Below, piece after piece: positions 35,865 to 46,462 of a stretch of DNA of 64,000 nt (position 1 is its first letter; the number at the start of each line of letters is the position of its first letter). The notes under the pieces were generated by a model. That model saw nothing but the letters and a program-made list of their open reading frames with translations, searched no databases and was not told the DNA's origin. The position numbers were made by a program, and so were the translations under genes. The stretch spans positions 310,001 through 374,000 of the forward strand of contig NZ_CP015027.1 in the NCBI RefSeq assembly GCF_002077155.1, written 5' to 3'. This DNA comes from Sporosarcina sp. P33. GTDB lineage: Bacteria; Bacillota; Bacilli; Bacillales_A; Planococcaceae.

Positions 35865-36056
35865 ATGCGAAAAGGTTATAATCCCTATCTGCTGCCGCCG
35901 TGGCTCAGGAAGACAAGATTTTACTGTAAAGGCTGCATTATTCCGCTGACTGTGTTTCAGCTGATCCGATTACTCATTCTACCTACGACCGGTGACTTTT
36001 TATTATTTTGCTTACTCGCTGCTTTGTCCTTCTGCTTCTACAAGAATATTATTTGA
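35865..36056 (+). CDS. Small membrane protein, unknown function
   Basis: A 63-residue frame with an AAAGGA site nine bases before its ATG. It opens with 'RKGYNPYLLPPWLRKTRFYCKG', a basic, aromatic segment, then one or two hydrophobic helices (IIPLTVFQLIRLLILP and DFLLFCLLAALSFCFY). It is divergent from valS, and its last 45 bases overlap the 3' end of the convergent spoVID-like gene. The composition and ribosome site favour a real gene; no named family is recognised. Confidence 0.55.
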   Translation: MRKGYNPYLLPPWLRKTRFYCKGCIIPLTVFQLIRLLILPTTGDFLLFCLLAALSFCFYKNII

Positions 36057-36635
36057 ATGGAAGATCTTTCTCGTCACATCGTCATCGAGCTGGGCGATGT
36101 ATAAGAGAAAGTCTTCCATTTCATTTTGGACTTGCTCTACCGCACGATCAGCATTTTCCAGAAACTGCATATGTGATGTAGAAGCGTCGGCCAGCTGTGG
36201 TGCAGCAGGTTCTTCCTGAACAATTGGCGCTTCCTGCACAGGGACTTCCTGCTTTAAAAGCACGGTCCACTCCAGAGACAACCCGCCGTCTTCTTTGGCA
36301 ACAGTTTTAATATCCTGGACATCAAGCTCCAGGTTGCCGTCAAGCTCTGCCGGCAAATCAACATTCAGCGGCACCGCATATTCAAAATATCCTTTGCCGT
36401 TTTCTACTTCCACATCATCGATGACGAGCAGGTCCTCTGCCGACAGTTCCACTTGCTTGTCTGCATCAAATACAACGTTTGCCGCAATATGATAGATCCC
36501 CTGCAGCCGAATTGCATCCTCTGTACGTTCTTCAGTAAAACCAGGCGTCACCTTCACTTCCGCCGTTTCCGCAAACGCGCCGTATTCAGCAGGAAAATAA
36601 AAAGACTCCTGTAATGTCCATTGATGTGTCGTCAT
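36012..36635 (-). CDS. SpoVID-like spore coat morphogenetic protein, short form
   Basis: A 207-residue acidic protein. The N-terminal 120 residues ('WTLQESFYFPAEYGAFAETAEVKVTPGF', 'IRLQGIYHIAANVVFD', 'FEYAVPLNVDLP') resemble the N-terminal domain of SpoVID, which drives encasement of the spore by coat proteins. The gene sits between hemL and valS, the position of spoVID in B. subtilis. It lacks the long repetitive middle and the C-terminal LysM domain seen there, ending instead in a Pro/Glu/Ala linker and a short helix. The assignment is by partial likeness and context. Its presence suggests a sporulating organism. Confidence 0.65.
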   Translation of the reverse strand: MTTHQWTLQESFYFPAEYGAFAETAEVKVTPGFTEERTEDAIRLQGIYHIAANVVFDADKQVELSAEDLLVIDDVEVENGKGYFEYAVPLNVDLPAELDGNLELDVQDIKTVAKEDGGLSLEWTVLLKQEVPVQEAPIVQEEPAAPQLADASTSHMQFLENADRAVEQVQNEMEDFLLYIAQLDDDVTRKIFHSNNILVEAEGQSSE

Positions 36636-36862
36636 TTTCTCTTCACTCCTTTTCTTAACTCAGGCTACTATATGAAGAAAGCGAGGAATTTAGAAGTGAT
36701 GTGTAAAGTATAACGGGAGTGAACCGGCGTAATGGTGTTAATTGTCGCAGGGATCACGTTATTAGTGTGAACGCGTACGCAATACGAATAGCTGACAGCG
36801 CCATGCGTCTAGGGAGCCGCGCTATTCGCCTGGAGAACCGCAACACTTCCAAAACGAATAAA

Positions 36863-36898
36863 CAAAAAAACGCCAGGCAAGTCTGTCTGCCTGGCGTC
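36863..36898 (-). terminator. Terminator of the hem operon
   Basis: A perfect 10-bp stem ACGCCAGGCA/TGCCTGGCGT (36870-36879 with 36889-36898) is followed on the minus strand by seven Ts, just past the hemL stop. Confidence 0.9.
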
Positions 36899-36902
36899 CA
36901 AA

Positions 36903-38198
36903 TTATCTCTTCAATTTTGCAAACACTGTATGGAATGCTTCCACTGTTTTTGCAATTTGTTCCTCTGTATGTGCTGCTGACAAGAACATACCTTCAAACT
37001 GGGAAGGAGGTAAAAGGATACCCTCTTCCGCCATGAGACGGTAGTATTCTGCAAACAGTTCAAGATCGGAGGTTTTTGCTTTGTCATAATTATTGACCCG
37101 TTCATCTGTGAAAAAGAACCCAATCATAGAACCGGCACGGTTTACAGTGTGCGGAATATTATTTGCTTTCGCTGCAGCGCGGAAGCCTTCTTCCAGCTGA
37201 TCACCAAGCTGAATAAAGCGCTCATATGTTTCCGGCGTCAATTTCTTCAGCGTTTCAATTCCCGCTGTCATAGCAATTGGATTACCGGATAAAGTACCTG
37301 CCTGGTAAATTGTACCCGCCGGTGCTACGTGTTCCATGATTTCACGTGAACCGCCGTACGCGCCGACTGGCAGACCGCCGCCGATTACTTTTCCGAGACA
37401 CGTCAAGTCAGGTGTGATGCCGAAATGACCTTGCGCACAATTATAGCCGACACGGAAACCTGTCATGACTTCATCGAAGATCAATAGTGAACCGTTTTCC
37501 GCCGTCAGATCACGCAGCCCCTGCAAGAAACCGTCGTCAGGTCCAACAACACCCATATTTCCCGCAACCGGCTCTACGATCACTGCGGCCAAATCGTCTC
37601 CAAATTCTTTAAAGACTGCTTTGACACTTTCCAAGTCGTTATAAGCAACTGTTATCGTGTTTGAAGCAATGGATTCAGGCACACCCGGGCTGTCCGGCAA
37701 ACCTAATGTGGCAACACCAGATCCTGCTTTAATCAGCAAGGAGTCCGCGTGGCCATGGTAGCATCCTTCAAATTTCAGGATCTTATTGCGTTTCGTATAG
37801 CCGCGAGCCAGACGAAGCGCACTCATTGTTGCCTCTGTGCCTGAAGACACCATGCGCACCATATCAATCGAAGGTACACGGTCGATCACCAGTTCCGCCA
37901 ATTCATTTTCAAGAAGTGTAGGCGCACCGAAGCTTGTGCCAGTTTCTGCGACCTTTTGAATCGCTGATACTACATCAGGATGCGTGTGACCCAAAATGAG
38001 CGGACCCCATGAAAGAATGTAGTCAATATATTCATTGCCGTCGATATCCGTAATGATTGCGCCTTTACCGCTTTCCATGAAAATCGGATCCATATTTACT
38101 GATTTAAATGCACGAACCGGAGAGTTTACGCCGCCAGGCATTAAATCAACCGCTTTTTCAAATGCTTGTTTAGATTTCGTATATGTCATTTTTTCCAT
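36903..38198 (-). CDS. hemL: Glutamate-1-semialdehyde 2,1-aminomutase
   Basis: A 431-residue PLP enzyme. The ATG follows GGAGGAG; a 13-codon longer frame is not needed. '[15 protein letters not shown]' opens the protein. The PLP site includes '[17 protein letters not shown]', '[12 protein letters not shown]' and the Schiff-base Lys in '[18 protein letters not shown]'. It makes 5-aminolevulinate from glutamate-1-semialdehyde supplied by HemA. It is last in the operon, two bases after hemB. Confidence 0.96.
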   Translation of the reverse strand: MEKMTYTKSKQAFEKAVDLMPGGVNSPVRAFKSVNMDPIFMESGKGAIITDIDGNEYIDYILSWGPLILGHTHPDVVSAIQKVAETGTSFGAPTLLENELAELVIDRVPSIDMVRMVSSGTEATMSALRLARGYTKRNKILKFEGCYHGHADSLLIKAGSGVATLGLPDSPGVPESIASNTITVAYNDLESVKAVFKEFGDDLAAVIVEPVAGNMGVVGPDDGFLQGLRDLTAENGSLLIFDEVMTGFRVGYNCAQGHFGITPDLTCLGKVIGGGLPVGAYGGSREIMEHVAPAGTIYQAGTLSGNPIAMTAGIETLKKLTPETYERFIQLGDQLEEGFRAAAKANNIPHTVNRAGSMIGFFFTDERVNNYDKAKTSDLELFAEYYRLMAEEGILLPPSQFEGMFLSAAHTEEQIAKTVEAFHTVFAKLKR

Positions 38199-38199
38199 A

Positions 38200-39180
38200 T
38201 TACTTCTCCTCCAACCAGCGGGCGGCATCTTTAGCATGATATGTCATAATAATATCTGCGCCTGCACGCTTCATACTTGTTAGTGTTTCCAGTACAATTT
38301 TCTTTTCATCAACCCAGCCGTTAAGAGCTGCTGCTTTGACCATTGCGTATTCCCCGCTGACGTTATATGCAACGACCGGCAACAGTACGTGATTCTTTAC
38401 GTCACGGATGATATCCAAGTAAGACAATGCTGGTTTGACGATTAAAAAGTCTGCGCCTTCAAGAATATCAGATTCTGCTTCACGCATTGCTTCCATGCGG
38501 TTCGCAGGATCCATTTGGTACGTCTTGCGGTCGCCAAATTGTGGAGTTGACTGTGCAGCTTCACGGAACGGGCCGTAGTAAGCGGACGCATATTTCACAG
38601 CATACGACATGATGGGGATGTGCTGGAAACCTGCATCATCAAGTGCCTGACGGATCACCGCAACAAATCCATCCATCATATTGGACGGTGCAATGATGTC
38701 AGCTCCTGCCTTCGCCTGGCTGACAGCTGTCTGCGCCAGCAGTACGAGGCTTGCATCATTATCTACATCATTATCGTGAATTACACCGCAGTGACCGTGA
38801 TCGGTATACTCACACAAACAAGTATCTGCAATAACGACTAATTCCGGATGACGCTCTTTCACTGCACGTGTTGCACGCTGAATGATTCCCTCATCCTCGT
38901 AAGCGCCTGAACCGACCGCGTCTTTTTCGGATGGAATACCGAATAAAATAATAGATGAAATACCAAGCTCCACGACTTCATCCGTCTCTTTCAGCAGAAG
39001 ATCGATCGAAAATTGATCTACTCCCGGCATGGATGCGATCGGATTGCGTACATTTTCACCTTCTGTCACAAAGATAGGATAAATGAAATCCGCTGCTTTG
39101 ATTTCTGTCTCTCTTACCATCGCACGCACTGTTGGGTGTGTACGAAGTCTGCGATGACGCTTAAATTCTATTGGATTCAT
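38200..39180 (-). CDS. hemB: Delta-aminolevulinic acid dehydratase (porphobilinogen synthase)
   Basis: A 326-residue TIM-barrel enzyme that condenses two aminolevulinates to porphobilinogen. '[14 protein letters not shown]' carries the three zinc-binding cysteines, so it is a Zn-dependent type. The two Schiff-base lysines are in '[17 protein letters not shown]' and '[16 protein letters not shown]'. It overlaps the end of hemD by four bases. Confidence 0.96.
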   Translation of the reverse strand: MNPIEFKRHRRLRTHPTVRAMVRETEIKAADFIYPIFVTEGENVRNPIASMPGVDQFSIDLLLKETDEVVELGISSIILFGIPSEKDAVGSGAYEDEGIIQRATRAVKERHPELVVIADTCLCEYTDHGHCGVIHDNDVDNDASLVLLAQTAVSQAKAGADIIAPSNMMDGFVAVIRQALDDAGFQHIPIMSYAVKYASAYYGPFREAAQSTPQFGDRKTYQMDPANRMEAMREAESDILEGADFLIVKPALSYLDIIRDVKNHVLLPVVAYNVSGEYAMVKAAALNGWVDEKKIVLETLTSMKRAGADIIMTYHAKDAARWLEEK

Positions 39181-39941
39181 TTGAATTCTTCCTTTCGTTT
39201 GGCCAGTTCATGAACCAGCTCGACTAATGTATAGGTCTCAGGCTTCACGTGAACGGGCGCGCCTGTTTTCAGCAGCGCACGTTCTGTAATGTGTCCGATT
39301 GCGCAAACCGTAAACCCTGACCATGTCGTTTTCGGTGCAATACGGTTGGCAAACACCTCTACGGCTGACGGACTTGCAAATAATACAGACACCTGATTTT
39401 TCTGGAGTATGCAGCGGCATAGTTTATCGATTTCACTTGTTGCACTTTTCGTTTCATACACTGTCCATTCCGACACATGAAACGGTAATTCCTCGCGAAT
39501 CAGGCTGCCTGCCAGTGTACCTTTTAAAAAGACCACATGCAGACGCTCTGACTCTTTCGGATTAAACTGCTTAACGAAGACATCCGCACTGAATACACTC
39601 GGGATGAATGAAACAGAAAAACCAAGCCGGTCAAGAGAGGCTGCTGTCCGTGTTCCGACTGCCGCTACTTTCCCCGAATATGTATCTGCTGTCACCCCGT
39701 AGCGCTGCATCTTCGCACGAAATGCGGCGACGGCCGACTGACTCGTAAAAATCAGCCAATCCGCTTTCATCGCCTGCAGCAACTTCTGGCGGTCAGCCTT
39801 CTTCTGAATTTCTTCCACTTCAATAAGGGGTATAGAAACAGGAATGCCGCCGTACGATTTCACGAGTTCGGCAGCTTCCTGTGATTTAGGTGTTCCGGTA
39901 AAAATGACCGTTTCTCCAGCTAACGGCAGTTCGTTACGCAT
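39177..39941 (-). CDS. hemD: Uroporphyrinogen-III synthase
   Basis: A 254-residue protein with the two-domain HemD fold: '[21 protein letters not shown]', '[13 protein letters not shown]' and '[18 protein letters not shown]' in the first half, and '[16 protein letters not shown]' with '[16 protein letters not shown]' in the second. HemD proteins are poorly conserved; position between hemC and hemB makes the call firm. It closes hydroxymethylbilane with inversion of ring D. It overlaps hemC by eight bases and hemB by four. Confidence 0.93.
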   Translation of the reverse strand: MRNELPLAGETVIFTGTPKSQEAAELVKSYGGIPVSIPLIEVEEIQKKADRQKLLQAMKADWLIFTSQSAVAAFRAKMQRYGVTADTYSGKVAAVGTRTAASLDRLGFSVSFIPSVFSADVFVKQFNPKESERLHVVFLKGTLAGSLIREELPFHVSEWTVYETKSATSEIDKLCRCILQKNQVSVLFASPSAVEVFANRIAPKTTWSGFTVCAIGHITERALLKTGAPVHVKPETYTLVELVHELAKRKEEFK

Positions 39942-40863
39942 CCATTTCTGCCTTCACTTTCTCGATGACTTCCGCGGCCCCTTGATCACGCAAAAGTTTA
40001 CCGACTTCTTTACCGACTGCAACTGGGTCTGTTCCTTTCACAGTTTCACGGAACACTTCGATTGCATCTGGTGACGCAATAAATCCGGTCAATTCGACTT
40101 CTTTGCCATCATATGTTGCAAATCCTGCAATCGGCACCTGGCAGGAACCGTCCATCTCAGCAAGGAATGTACGTTCAGCCTGCAATTCCACCCATGTCTT
40201 GTCATCAGTGAGTTTATCCAGTTCACGGCGCAATTCCGCATCGTCTTCACGGCATTCAATGGCCAGTGCACCTTGTCCTACCGCTGGGATACAATCATCA
40301 AGCGCCAAGTGCTCTGTTACGATATTGTCATCCCAGCCCATACGCTTGAGTCCGGCAGCTGCCAGAATAATTGCATCATATTCACCGTCATGCAGCTTCC
40401 GCAGACGTGTATCGATATTACCGCGAATCCATTTGATTTCGATATCCGGACGCAGCATCAATAATTGTGAACTGCGGCGGAGACTTGAAGTTCCCACAAC
40501 TGCTCCGATCGGCAAGTCCATAAAACGCACGTGATCGTTTGCAATGTATGCGTCGCGCGGATCTACGCGTTTTGGAATGCAGCCGACTGTCAACCCATCA
40601 GGAATTACCGCTGGCATGTCTTTCATGCTATGCACAGCAAAGTCGATCTCTTTGTTATACAGAGCCTGCTGGAATTCTTTTACGAATAGTCCCTTGCCGC
40701 CTACTTTTGAAAGCATAACATCCAAAATCTGGTCGCCCTTCGTAACAATTTCCTTCACTTCAAATTCAAATGGCGCACCGGCCTGTTTCATTTGTTCAAT
40801 AAACCAGTTGGTTTGAGTCAATGCCAGTTTACTTCTGCGTGAACCTACAATAATCTTTCTCAC
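39934..40863 (-). CDS. hemC: Porphobilinogen deaminase (hydroxymethylbilane synthase)
   Basis: A 309-residue enzyme with a GTG start. '[13 protein letters not shown]' opens it. '[10 protein letters not shown]' and '[12 protein letters not shown]' bind the pyrrole chain. '[15 protein letters not shown]' holds the Cys that anchors the dipyrromethane cofactor. It polymerises four porphobilinogens. Start follows hemX by 15 bases. Confidence 0.96.
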   Translation of the reverse strand: MRKIIVGSRRSKLALTQTNWFIEQMKQAGAPFEFEVKEIVTKGDQILDVMLSKVGGKGLFVKEFQQALYNKEIDFAVHSMKDMPAVIPDGLTVGCIPKRVDPRDAYIANDHVRFMDLPIGAVVGTSSLRRSSQLLMLRPDIEIKWIRGNIDTRLRKLHDGEYDAIILAAAGLKRMGWDDNIVTEHLALDDCIPAVGQGALAIECREDDAELRRELDKLTDDKTWVELQAERTFLAEMDGSCQVPIAGFATYDGKEVELTGFIASPDAIEVFRETVKGTDPVAVGKEVGKLLRDQGAAEVIEKVKAEMDA

Positions 40864-40878
40864 AATATCCTTCCTTCC

Positions 40879-41709
40879 TTATACCCAAAAATGAAATTGT
40901 GACAGCGTACTGCCCAAAAAGAAATTAATAACTGTTAATAGAAATGCAAATATAGTCATCCAGGCAAGTTCTATTGATTGAAGCTTCCCTTTGTAGCTGA
41001 AATAGACCACACTGGAATAAATCAGAAGAACTGCGAACGATCCCATGATTTTCACATCAAAAACAGACCAGTCGGCAAGCGCCACATATGCCCACTGTAC
41101 GCCAAATAATAAACTGACGAACAGAATCGGAATACCCGTGTAGATCGACATCTTCATCCCTGTCAGCGTTTGATGCAAATTAGGAAGACTGGAAAATCGT
41201 TTCGTAAACTTCTTGCTTTTCAATACTTTGTAGACAATTAAATACAATACTGCAAATACAAATGCCAGTGCGAACACCGCATACGAGAGGATTGCTGTCG
41301 TAATATGAACAAACAGTACTTCTGAAATTAATGAATCGCCCACCGCAGATGCGTTGTATTTCAGATTAGAAAATACATGAATCATCAAGAAGACAAATCC
41401 GATAATATTTGTAAAAAAGACCATAAAGTTCACTTTATAAATCAATTGGAACACAATTGATAAGGTGACAAGAAGCCACACGTAAAAATAAATTCCTTCA
41501 ACCAGTGAAAGCACGGGAAACCGTTTCATTTCAATAATATATAAAGATAAAATAGCGGTTTGGGTAACCCATACGGTGACAATCAGCCAAAAAGCAATGC
41601 GCTGCATGATTTTTATCTTCTTAAGGTAATCAATTAAATAAAAGACAAGACTGAGGGCATACAGTACAATCATTAATTCCTGAAGTCTTGCCATGGTCAA
41701 ATCCACCAT
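40879..41709 (-). CDS. hemX: HemX, membrane protein of the hem operon (CcsA/cytochrome c assembly-like)
   Basis: A 276-residue protein with about eight hydrophobic segments, in the hemX position of the Bacillales hem operon. 'VHITTAILSYAVFALAFVFAVLYLIVYK' and 'SIYTGIPILFVSLLFGVQWAY' match the CcsA-like domain. In B. subtilis HemX lowers the amount of glutamyl-tRNA reductase. The ribosome site before the ATG is weak; internal ATGs exist. A terminator-like hairpin lies in the 218-base gap between it and hemA, with an inverted repeat TGCAAAT/ATTTGCA at 41796-41815. Confidence 0.88.
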   Translation of the reverse strand: MVDLTMARLQELMIVLYALSLVFYLIDYLKKIKIMQRIAFWLIVTVWVTQTAILSLYIIEMKRFPVLSLVEGIYFYVWLLVTLSIVFQLIYKVNFMVFFTNIIGFVFLMIHVFSNLKYNASAVGDSLISEVLFVHITTAILSYAVFALAFVFAVLYLIVYKVLKSKKFTKRFSSLPNLHQTLTGMKMSIYTGIPILFVSLLFGVQWAYVALADWSVFDVKIMGSFAVLLIYSSVVYFSYKGKLQSIELAWMTIFAFLLTVINFFLGSTLSQFHFWV

Positions 41710-41873
41710 ATGCTATTCTCTGCCTTTCAAGCTAAAACCTCTCTTTTGCAAGTAAGGTGTATTCGTTAGTATTGTCTCAAATGAAAGGGCGATACTGCAA
41801 ATAATTGCATTTGCAATAGACATAATTAGTCGAAAAAAGTGAAAACCGTTTGAACTTTTTAAAAGAACCCAAT

Positions 41874-41921
41874 AAAAAAGTGGGCCTGTATCGTTCTTGT
41901 GAAAGACAGATACAGAACCAC
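41874..41921 (-). terminator. Terminator/attenuator between hemA and hemX
   Basis: On the minus strand GTGG-TT-CTGTATC pairs with GATACAG-GC-CCAC across a 16-base loop and runs into six Ts, immediately after hemA. Incomplete termination here would make HemA more abundant than the downstream enzymes. Confidence 0.7.
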
Positions 41922-41927
41922 CAGGAA

Positions 41928-43304
41928 TTAGTGTTGGTAATTTAGTTCAGATGCGTCGAGAGTTTCATTTTTTCGCTCAGCGCGTTTTTGCAGACGTTCT
42001 TTAGCCTGGATGGCAAGCTGTTCTTTTTCAATCACGACGTCTTCGGCAATGCCAAAGATTTGTTCGAAAATAGCCAGTTTATCTGCTGCTTTTTTATCTG
42101 TAGACAATTCTTTTGCCTGTAAGATTGGTTCTTTCAACAGTTGATTAATAATTGACTTTGTATGTTTATTAAGAACTTTTTTCTCGCGTTCTGTCAGGTC
42201 CGGCATTTTGTTTTCGATACTAAGCATCGTTTCACTTTGGATCCGGCTCGCTTTTTTACGCAATGCAGAAATCATCGGCACAACTCCGAGAGTGGAAAGC
42301 CATTCTTTAAAAGCCACCACTTCTTTTTCAATCATCAGACCGATCTCATCTGCTGCGCGTTTTCGCTCTTCCAGATTAGCTTCGACAATGCCCTGCAAGT
42401 CATCGATATCATACAAGAAGACACTGTCCAAGTCGCCGATCTTAGGATCTAAATCACGCGGCACGGCAATATCAACCATAAATAACGGTTTGCCTTTACG
42501 CAATTTCTCTACATACTGCATTAACTCGTAGTCAATGACATACTCCGTAGCGCCAGTAGAGCTGATGAGGATATCCGCTTCAAGAAGCAAACATTGCAGC
42601 TCCTGCATGGACTTCGCTTCACCGTCAAACTTTGCAGCCAGTATTTCTGCATTGGAAAACGTCCGGTTGATCACTGTGATTTTCCCTGTGCCGCTTCCCT
42701 GCAAGTTTTTAACTGCCAATTCTCCCATTTTTCCAGCTCCAAGAATGGCAATATGCTTATCTTTTAATGAGCCAAAGATCTTTTTACCCAATTCAACTGC
42801 TGCATAGGAAACAGAAACTGCATTTTCACCTATTGCAGTATCAGTATGGGCTCTTTTTGCTGTCGTAATCGCCTGCTTAAACAATTCATTGAATACCGTA
42901 CCTGTAGTACCGATATTTTGTGCCGCAAAGAAACTGCTGCGTACTTGACCTAAAATTTGTGTTTCCCCGAGCACCATAGAATCGATCCCGGCAGCTACAC
43001 GCAATAAATGTTCAATCGCACCATCTTCTTCATGAATGATTAAATGACTAGAGAATTCTTCCATAGGAATCGCAAACCAGTCAGCAAGGAATTTCTTTAT
43101 ATAATACCGTCCCGTATGAATCTGATCGACTACCGCATAGATTTCTGTGCGGTTACAAGTGGAAATAATAATATTTTCCAAGATGCTCTTTTGCTGCTGC
43201 AAAGTTTGCATCGCCTGGGGCAGATCAGTTTCAACGAATGATAATTTTTCTCTAATTTCGACAGGGGCAGTCCGGTGGTTAACACCGACAACAACTGTAT
43301 ACAT
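41928..43304 (-). CDS. hemA: Glutamyl-tRNA reductase
   Basis: A 458-residue enzyme. The ATG opening '[22 protein letters not shown]' follows AAAGGTG and is preferred over an upstream ATG. '[13 protein letters not shown]' contains the catalytic Cys. '[10 protein letters not shown]' and the NADPH motif '[16 protein letters not shown]' follow, and the C-terminal helical domain gives dimerisation. It reduces glutamyl-tRNA to glutamate-1-semialdehyde, the committed step of haem synthesis, and is the first gene of hemAXCDBL. Confidence 0.96.
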   Translation of the reverse strand: MYTVVVGVNHRTAPVEIREKLSFVETDLPQAMQTLQQQKSILENIIISTCNRTEIYAVVDQIHTGRYYIKKFLADWFAIPMEEFSSHLIIHEEDGAIEHLLRVAAGIDSMVLGETQILGQVRSSFFAAQNIGTTGTVFNELFKQAITTAKRAHTDTAIGENAVSVSYAAVELGKKIFGSLKDKHIAILGAGKMGELAVKNLQGSGTGKITVINRTFSNAEILAAKFDGEAKSMQELQCLLLEADILISSTGATEYVIDYELMQYVEKLRKGKPLFMVDIAVPRDLDPKIGDLDSVFLYDIDDLQGIVEANLEERKRAADEIGLMIEKEVVAFKEWLSTLGVVPMISALRKKASRIQSETMLSIENKMPDLTEREKKVLNKHTKSIINQLLKEPILQAKELSTDKKAADKLAIFEQIFGIAEDVVIEKEQLAIQAKERLQKRAERKNETLDASELNYQH

Positions 43305-43341
43305 TAGGTGCTCACACCTTTCAGAATCTTTTCGTACATTC

Positions 43342-43347
43342 ATTATA
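43342..43347 (-). promoter_or_regulatory. Extended -10 promoter of hemA
   Basis: TGTTATAAT on the minus strand gives a perfect -10 with TG extension; the -35 is weak. The sequence TTATAATGAATGTA across it resembles half of a PerR/Fur-type box; in B. subtilis hemA is a PerR target, so peroxide control is a guess. Confidence 0.5.
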
Positions 43348-43433
43348 ACATACATAGCGCTTTAGTCGGAATGTAAATTGTGAACATCGTTTGAAGTCAT
43401 AATGTAGCAATTCCAATAGATCAGTGCAAGATT

Positions 43434-44015
43434 TTACATGCGACTTTCGATTTCACGCCATACCTCATCCATACCAATCCCTTTTTCGGATGAAAATAAA
43501 ATTAATGGATGATGCTTTTCCATATCTAACGTTGTACGGACAATCTTTTTATGCTTTTCCCACTTGCCTTTAGGGATTTTATCCGCCTTCGTCGCAATGA
43601 CGATCGTCGGGATGTTATAGCTCGCAAGAAATTCATACATTAGGCAGTCATCCGCGGATGGCGGGTGACGCAAATCGACAATCTGTATGACGGCACGCAA
43701 TTCTTCACGAGACATCATGTACTGCTCGATCATTCCGCCCCATTTACCGCGCTCTGATTTTGATACTTTTGCGTAACCATACCCAGGCACATCGACAAAG
43801 AATAATTGTTCTTCGATTTTATAGAAGTTAAGCGTCTGGGTCTTTCCAGGTTTAGATGAGGTGCGGGCCAGACTTTTACGGCCGATCATTTTATTGATGA
43901 ATGAGGATTTACCTACATTTGAACGGCCTGCCAATGCAAATTCCGGGTAGCCTTCTGTTGGATATTGTTCCGGTTTGACCGCACTCATAACCATTTCTAC
44001 GTTATGGACTTTCAT
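43434..44015 (-). CDS. engB: Ribosome biogenesis GTPase EngB/YsxC
   Basis: A 193-residue GTPase with G1 '[14 protein letters not shown]', G3 '[10 protein letters not shown]' and G4 'IATKADKI', and the family signature '[14 protein letters not shown]' as G2. It helps assemble the 50S subunit and is essential in B. subtilis. Its ATG overlaps the stop of lon by four bases, as in related genomes. Confidence 0.96.
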   Translation of the reverse strand: MKVHNVEMVMSAVKPEQYPTEGYPEFALAGRSNVGKSSFINKMIGRKSLARTSSKPGKTQTLNFYKIEEQLFFVDVPGYGYAKVSKSERGKWGGMIEQYMMSREELRAVIQIVDLRHPPSADDCLMYEFLASYNIPTIVIATKADKIPKGKWEKHKKIVRTTLDMEKHHPLILFSSEKGIGMDEVWREIESRM

Positions 44016-46333
44016 TTCTTTTCCTCCAAAGCGATATCGAGTACTTCCTGAGCATCCGACACGAGTTTAAATGTTAATTCTTTTCTAATGCTGTCAGGTA
44101 TATCATCCAAGTCACGTTCATTATCTGACGGAATAATAATCGTGCGTAATCCCGCACGGTGTGCACTTAGTGTCTTCTGCTTCAAACCGCCGATGGGCAG
44201 CACACGTCCGCGCAAAGTTACTTCCCCTGTCATGCCGACTTCACGTCTGATTGGGCGTTCTGTCAAAGCGGACACGAGCGCAGTGACTATTGTAATACCC
44301 GCCGACGGTCCATCTTTTGGCGTGGCGCCTTCTGGAACGTGAATATGAATGTCCCATTTTTCATGGAAATCAGGTTCGATATCAAACGATACAGCTTTTG
44401 AACGAACATAGGATAATGCAGTCTGTGCCGATTCCTTCATGACGTCGCCAAGCTTCCCTGTCAGCAGGAGTTTGCCCTTTCCGGGTGACAGCGACACTTC
44501 AATCTGAAGTGTATCTCCGCCAACTGCTGTATAAGCAAGCCCTGTTGCCATTCCGACCTGGTTGACCGTTTCCGCCTGTCCGAAACGGAAGCGTTTTTTG
44601 CCTAGAAGAGATTGCAGTGATTTCGGACTCACTGTCAGGCTCTTCTTGTCGCCTGCCAGAATCTGACGCGCGGCTTTACGGCAAATGCTCGCAATTTCGC
44701 GCTCAAGTGAGCGCACACCCGCTTCACGCGTATAATAGCGCACGACTTCAAGTACTGCATCCTCTTGAAAACGAACCTGAGATTTCTTCAGTCCGTGTTC
44801 TTTCATTTGTTTTGGTATGAGATGATTAATTGCAATCGACTGTTTTTCCTGCTCTGTATAACCTGGTATTGATATCACTTCCATTCGGTCACGCAGCGGT
44901 CCGGGAATAGCTCCCAGATCATTCGATGTCGCAATGAACAGTACGCTAGAGAGATCATACGGCTCTTCTATATAATGGTCGCTGAATGTGCTGTTCTGTT
45001 CCGGATCCAATACCTCGAGCATTGCGGATGACGGGTCACCACGGAAGTCATTAGACATTTTATCGATTTCATCCAGCAAGAATACAGGATTGATTGTGCC
45101 TGCCTTTTTCATACTCTGAATAATACGTCCCGGCATAGCCCCCACATAGGTTCTGCGGTGTCCGCGGATTTCCGATTCGTCACGAACGCCGCCAAGTGAC
45201 AAACGGACAAATTCACGGCCGAGTGATTCGGCAATCGAACGGGCCAATGAAGTTTTACCCACTCCTGGCGGTCCGTCCAGACAAAGTATCGGTCCCCGCA
45301 AAGAGTTCGTCATCTGACGAACAGCCAGGAATTCGAGAATACGTTCCTTCACTTTTTCAAGTCCTTCGTGATCGCGATGTAAAATTGCTTCTGAACGCGC
45401 TAAATCCAGCTGATCCTCTGTTGCATATGTCCAGGGCAGCATGATGAGCCATTCGATGTAATTACGGATGATTCCGCTCTCCGCAGAAATCGAAGGGATT
45501 TTTTCATAACGCTCCAGCTCACGCTCGGCAGTTTCTCTCACCGATGGCGGCATATTAGATTCTTCAATTTTCTTCGTCAGTTCAGATACTTCCAGACCTT
45601 TTCCGTCTTTATCGCCGAGCTCTGTCTGAATGGCTTTTAATTGTTCGCGCAAATAGAACTCTTTCTGCGTACGTTCCATTGCTTCCTTGACGCGCTCGTT
45701 GATTTTCTGTTCCATTTCCATAATTTCCTGCTCGTTATACATACGGCTGATGAGCCATTCTAACCGTTTTGGCACATCCGTCATTTCAAGCACTTCTTGT
45801 TTCGCAGTTAATTTTAACGGCAAATTGGATGCGATCATATCTGCCAGTCTGCCTGGTTCCTGAATGCCTTCAACAGTTTCTAATGTCTCGTCCGAAATAC
45901 GCTTGCTGTTTTTCGCATACCGTTTAAATTGTGCAACGAGCGAACGCATCAGCGCTTCATCTTCTACATCTTTTTCATCATTTTCTTCGTAGCATGCGGC
46001 ATTGACGACCGGATACAAATCAGCTTCTTTATATGAATTCCATAGGGCGCGGTGTAAGCCTTCAATTAACACACGATATGTGCCGTTTGGCAGCTGCGTT
46101 ATAGATTTGATATTGGCCAATGTGCCGATTTTATGCAAATCTTCTTTTTCCGGATTTTCCAGAGTCAGATCTTTCTGTGTGGCCAGAAAGACTTTATGAT
46201 CTCCGGCTAATGCATGTTCTATTGCAAAAATGGAGCGTTCCCGGCCAACGTCTATGTGTAATAGCATCGTCGGATAAACAATCACTCCGCGAAGTGGCAA
46301 TAATGGGATGTTCTGCTCTTGAATCGTCGGCAT
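44012..46333 (-). CDS. lon: ATP-dependent protease Lon (LonA type)
   Basis: A 773-residue protease. Domains in order: LON substrate-binding N-terminal ('[23 protein letters not shown]'), coiled coil about 200-260, AAA+ with Walker A '[13 protein letters not shown]' and Walker B 'FLLDEIDKM', and the Ser-Lys protease domain with '[10 protein letters not shown]' (nucleophile Ser) and the Lys in '[14 protein letters not shown]'. GGAGGTGG precedes the ATG. It degrades damaged and regulatory proteins. No lonB gene lies between lon and clpX, unlike B. subtilis. Confidence 0.97.
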   Translation of the reverse strand: MPTIQEQNIPLLPLRGVIVYPTMLLHIDVGRERSIFAIEHALAGDHKVFLATQKDLTLENPEKEDLHKIGTLANIKSITQLPNGTYRVLIEGLHRALWNSYKEADLYPVVNAACYEENDEKDVEDEALMRSLVAQFKRYAKNSKRISDETLETVEGIQEPGRLADMIASNLPLKLTAKQEVLEMTDVPKRLEWLISRMYNEQEIMEMEQKINERVKEAMERTQKEFYLREQLKAIQTELGDKDGKGLEVSELTKKIEESNMPPSVRETAERELERYEKIPSISAESGIIRNYIEWLIMLPWTYATEDQLDLARSEAILHRDHEGLEKVKERILEFLAVRQMTNSLRGPILCLDGPPGVGKTSLARSIAESLGREFVRLSLGGVRDESEIRGHRRTYVGAMPGRIIQSMKKAGTINPVFLLDEIDKMSNDFRGDPSSAMLEVLDPEQNSTFSDHYIEEPYDLSSVLFIATSNDLGAIPGPLRDRMEVISIPGYTEQEKQSIAINHLIPKQMKEHGLKKSQVRFQEDAVLEVVRYYTREAGVRSLEREIASICRKAARQILAGDKKSLTVSPKSLQSLLGKKRFRFGQAETVNQVGMATGLAYTAVGGDTLQIEVSLSPGKGKLLLTGKLGDVMKESAQTALSYVRSKAVSFDIEPDFHEKWDIHIHVPEGATPKDGPSAGITIVTALVSALTERPIRREVGMTGEVTLRGRVLPIGGLKQKTLSAHRAGLRTIIIPSDNERDLDDIPDSIRKELTFKLVSDAQEVLDIALEEKK

Positions 46334-46396
46334 GATAAGCCACCTCCAATAAATTATGTATGTATATGTAGGACATGCAGATGAAATCTTATGTAA

Positions 46397-46451
46397 GAAA
46401 AAGCCGACTGCCGAACGTATGAGATACGCATCGGTGGAGCCGGCTTTTTTG
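46397..46451 (-). terminator. Terminator of clpX
   Basis: AAAAAGCCG (from 46397) pairs with CGGCTTTTTT (to 46451) around a partly paired loop; minus-strand transcription from clpX runs into T-rich sequence. Confidence 0.75.
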
Positions 46452-46462
46452 CCATTTCGGCG

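Noticed and set aside
36719..37036. Plus-strand frame crossing the hemL terminator
   Set aside because: It starts in the GC-rich spacer, reads through the terminator stem and then antisense to hemL; not a gene.
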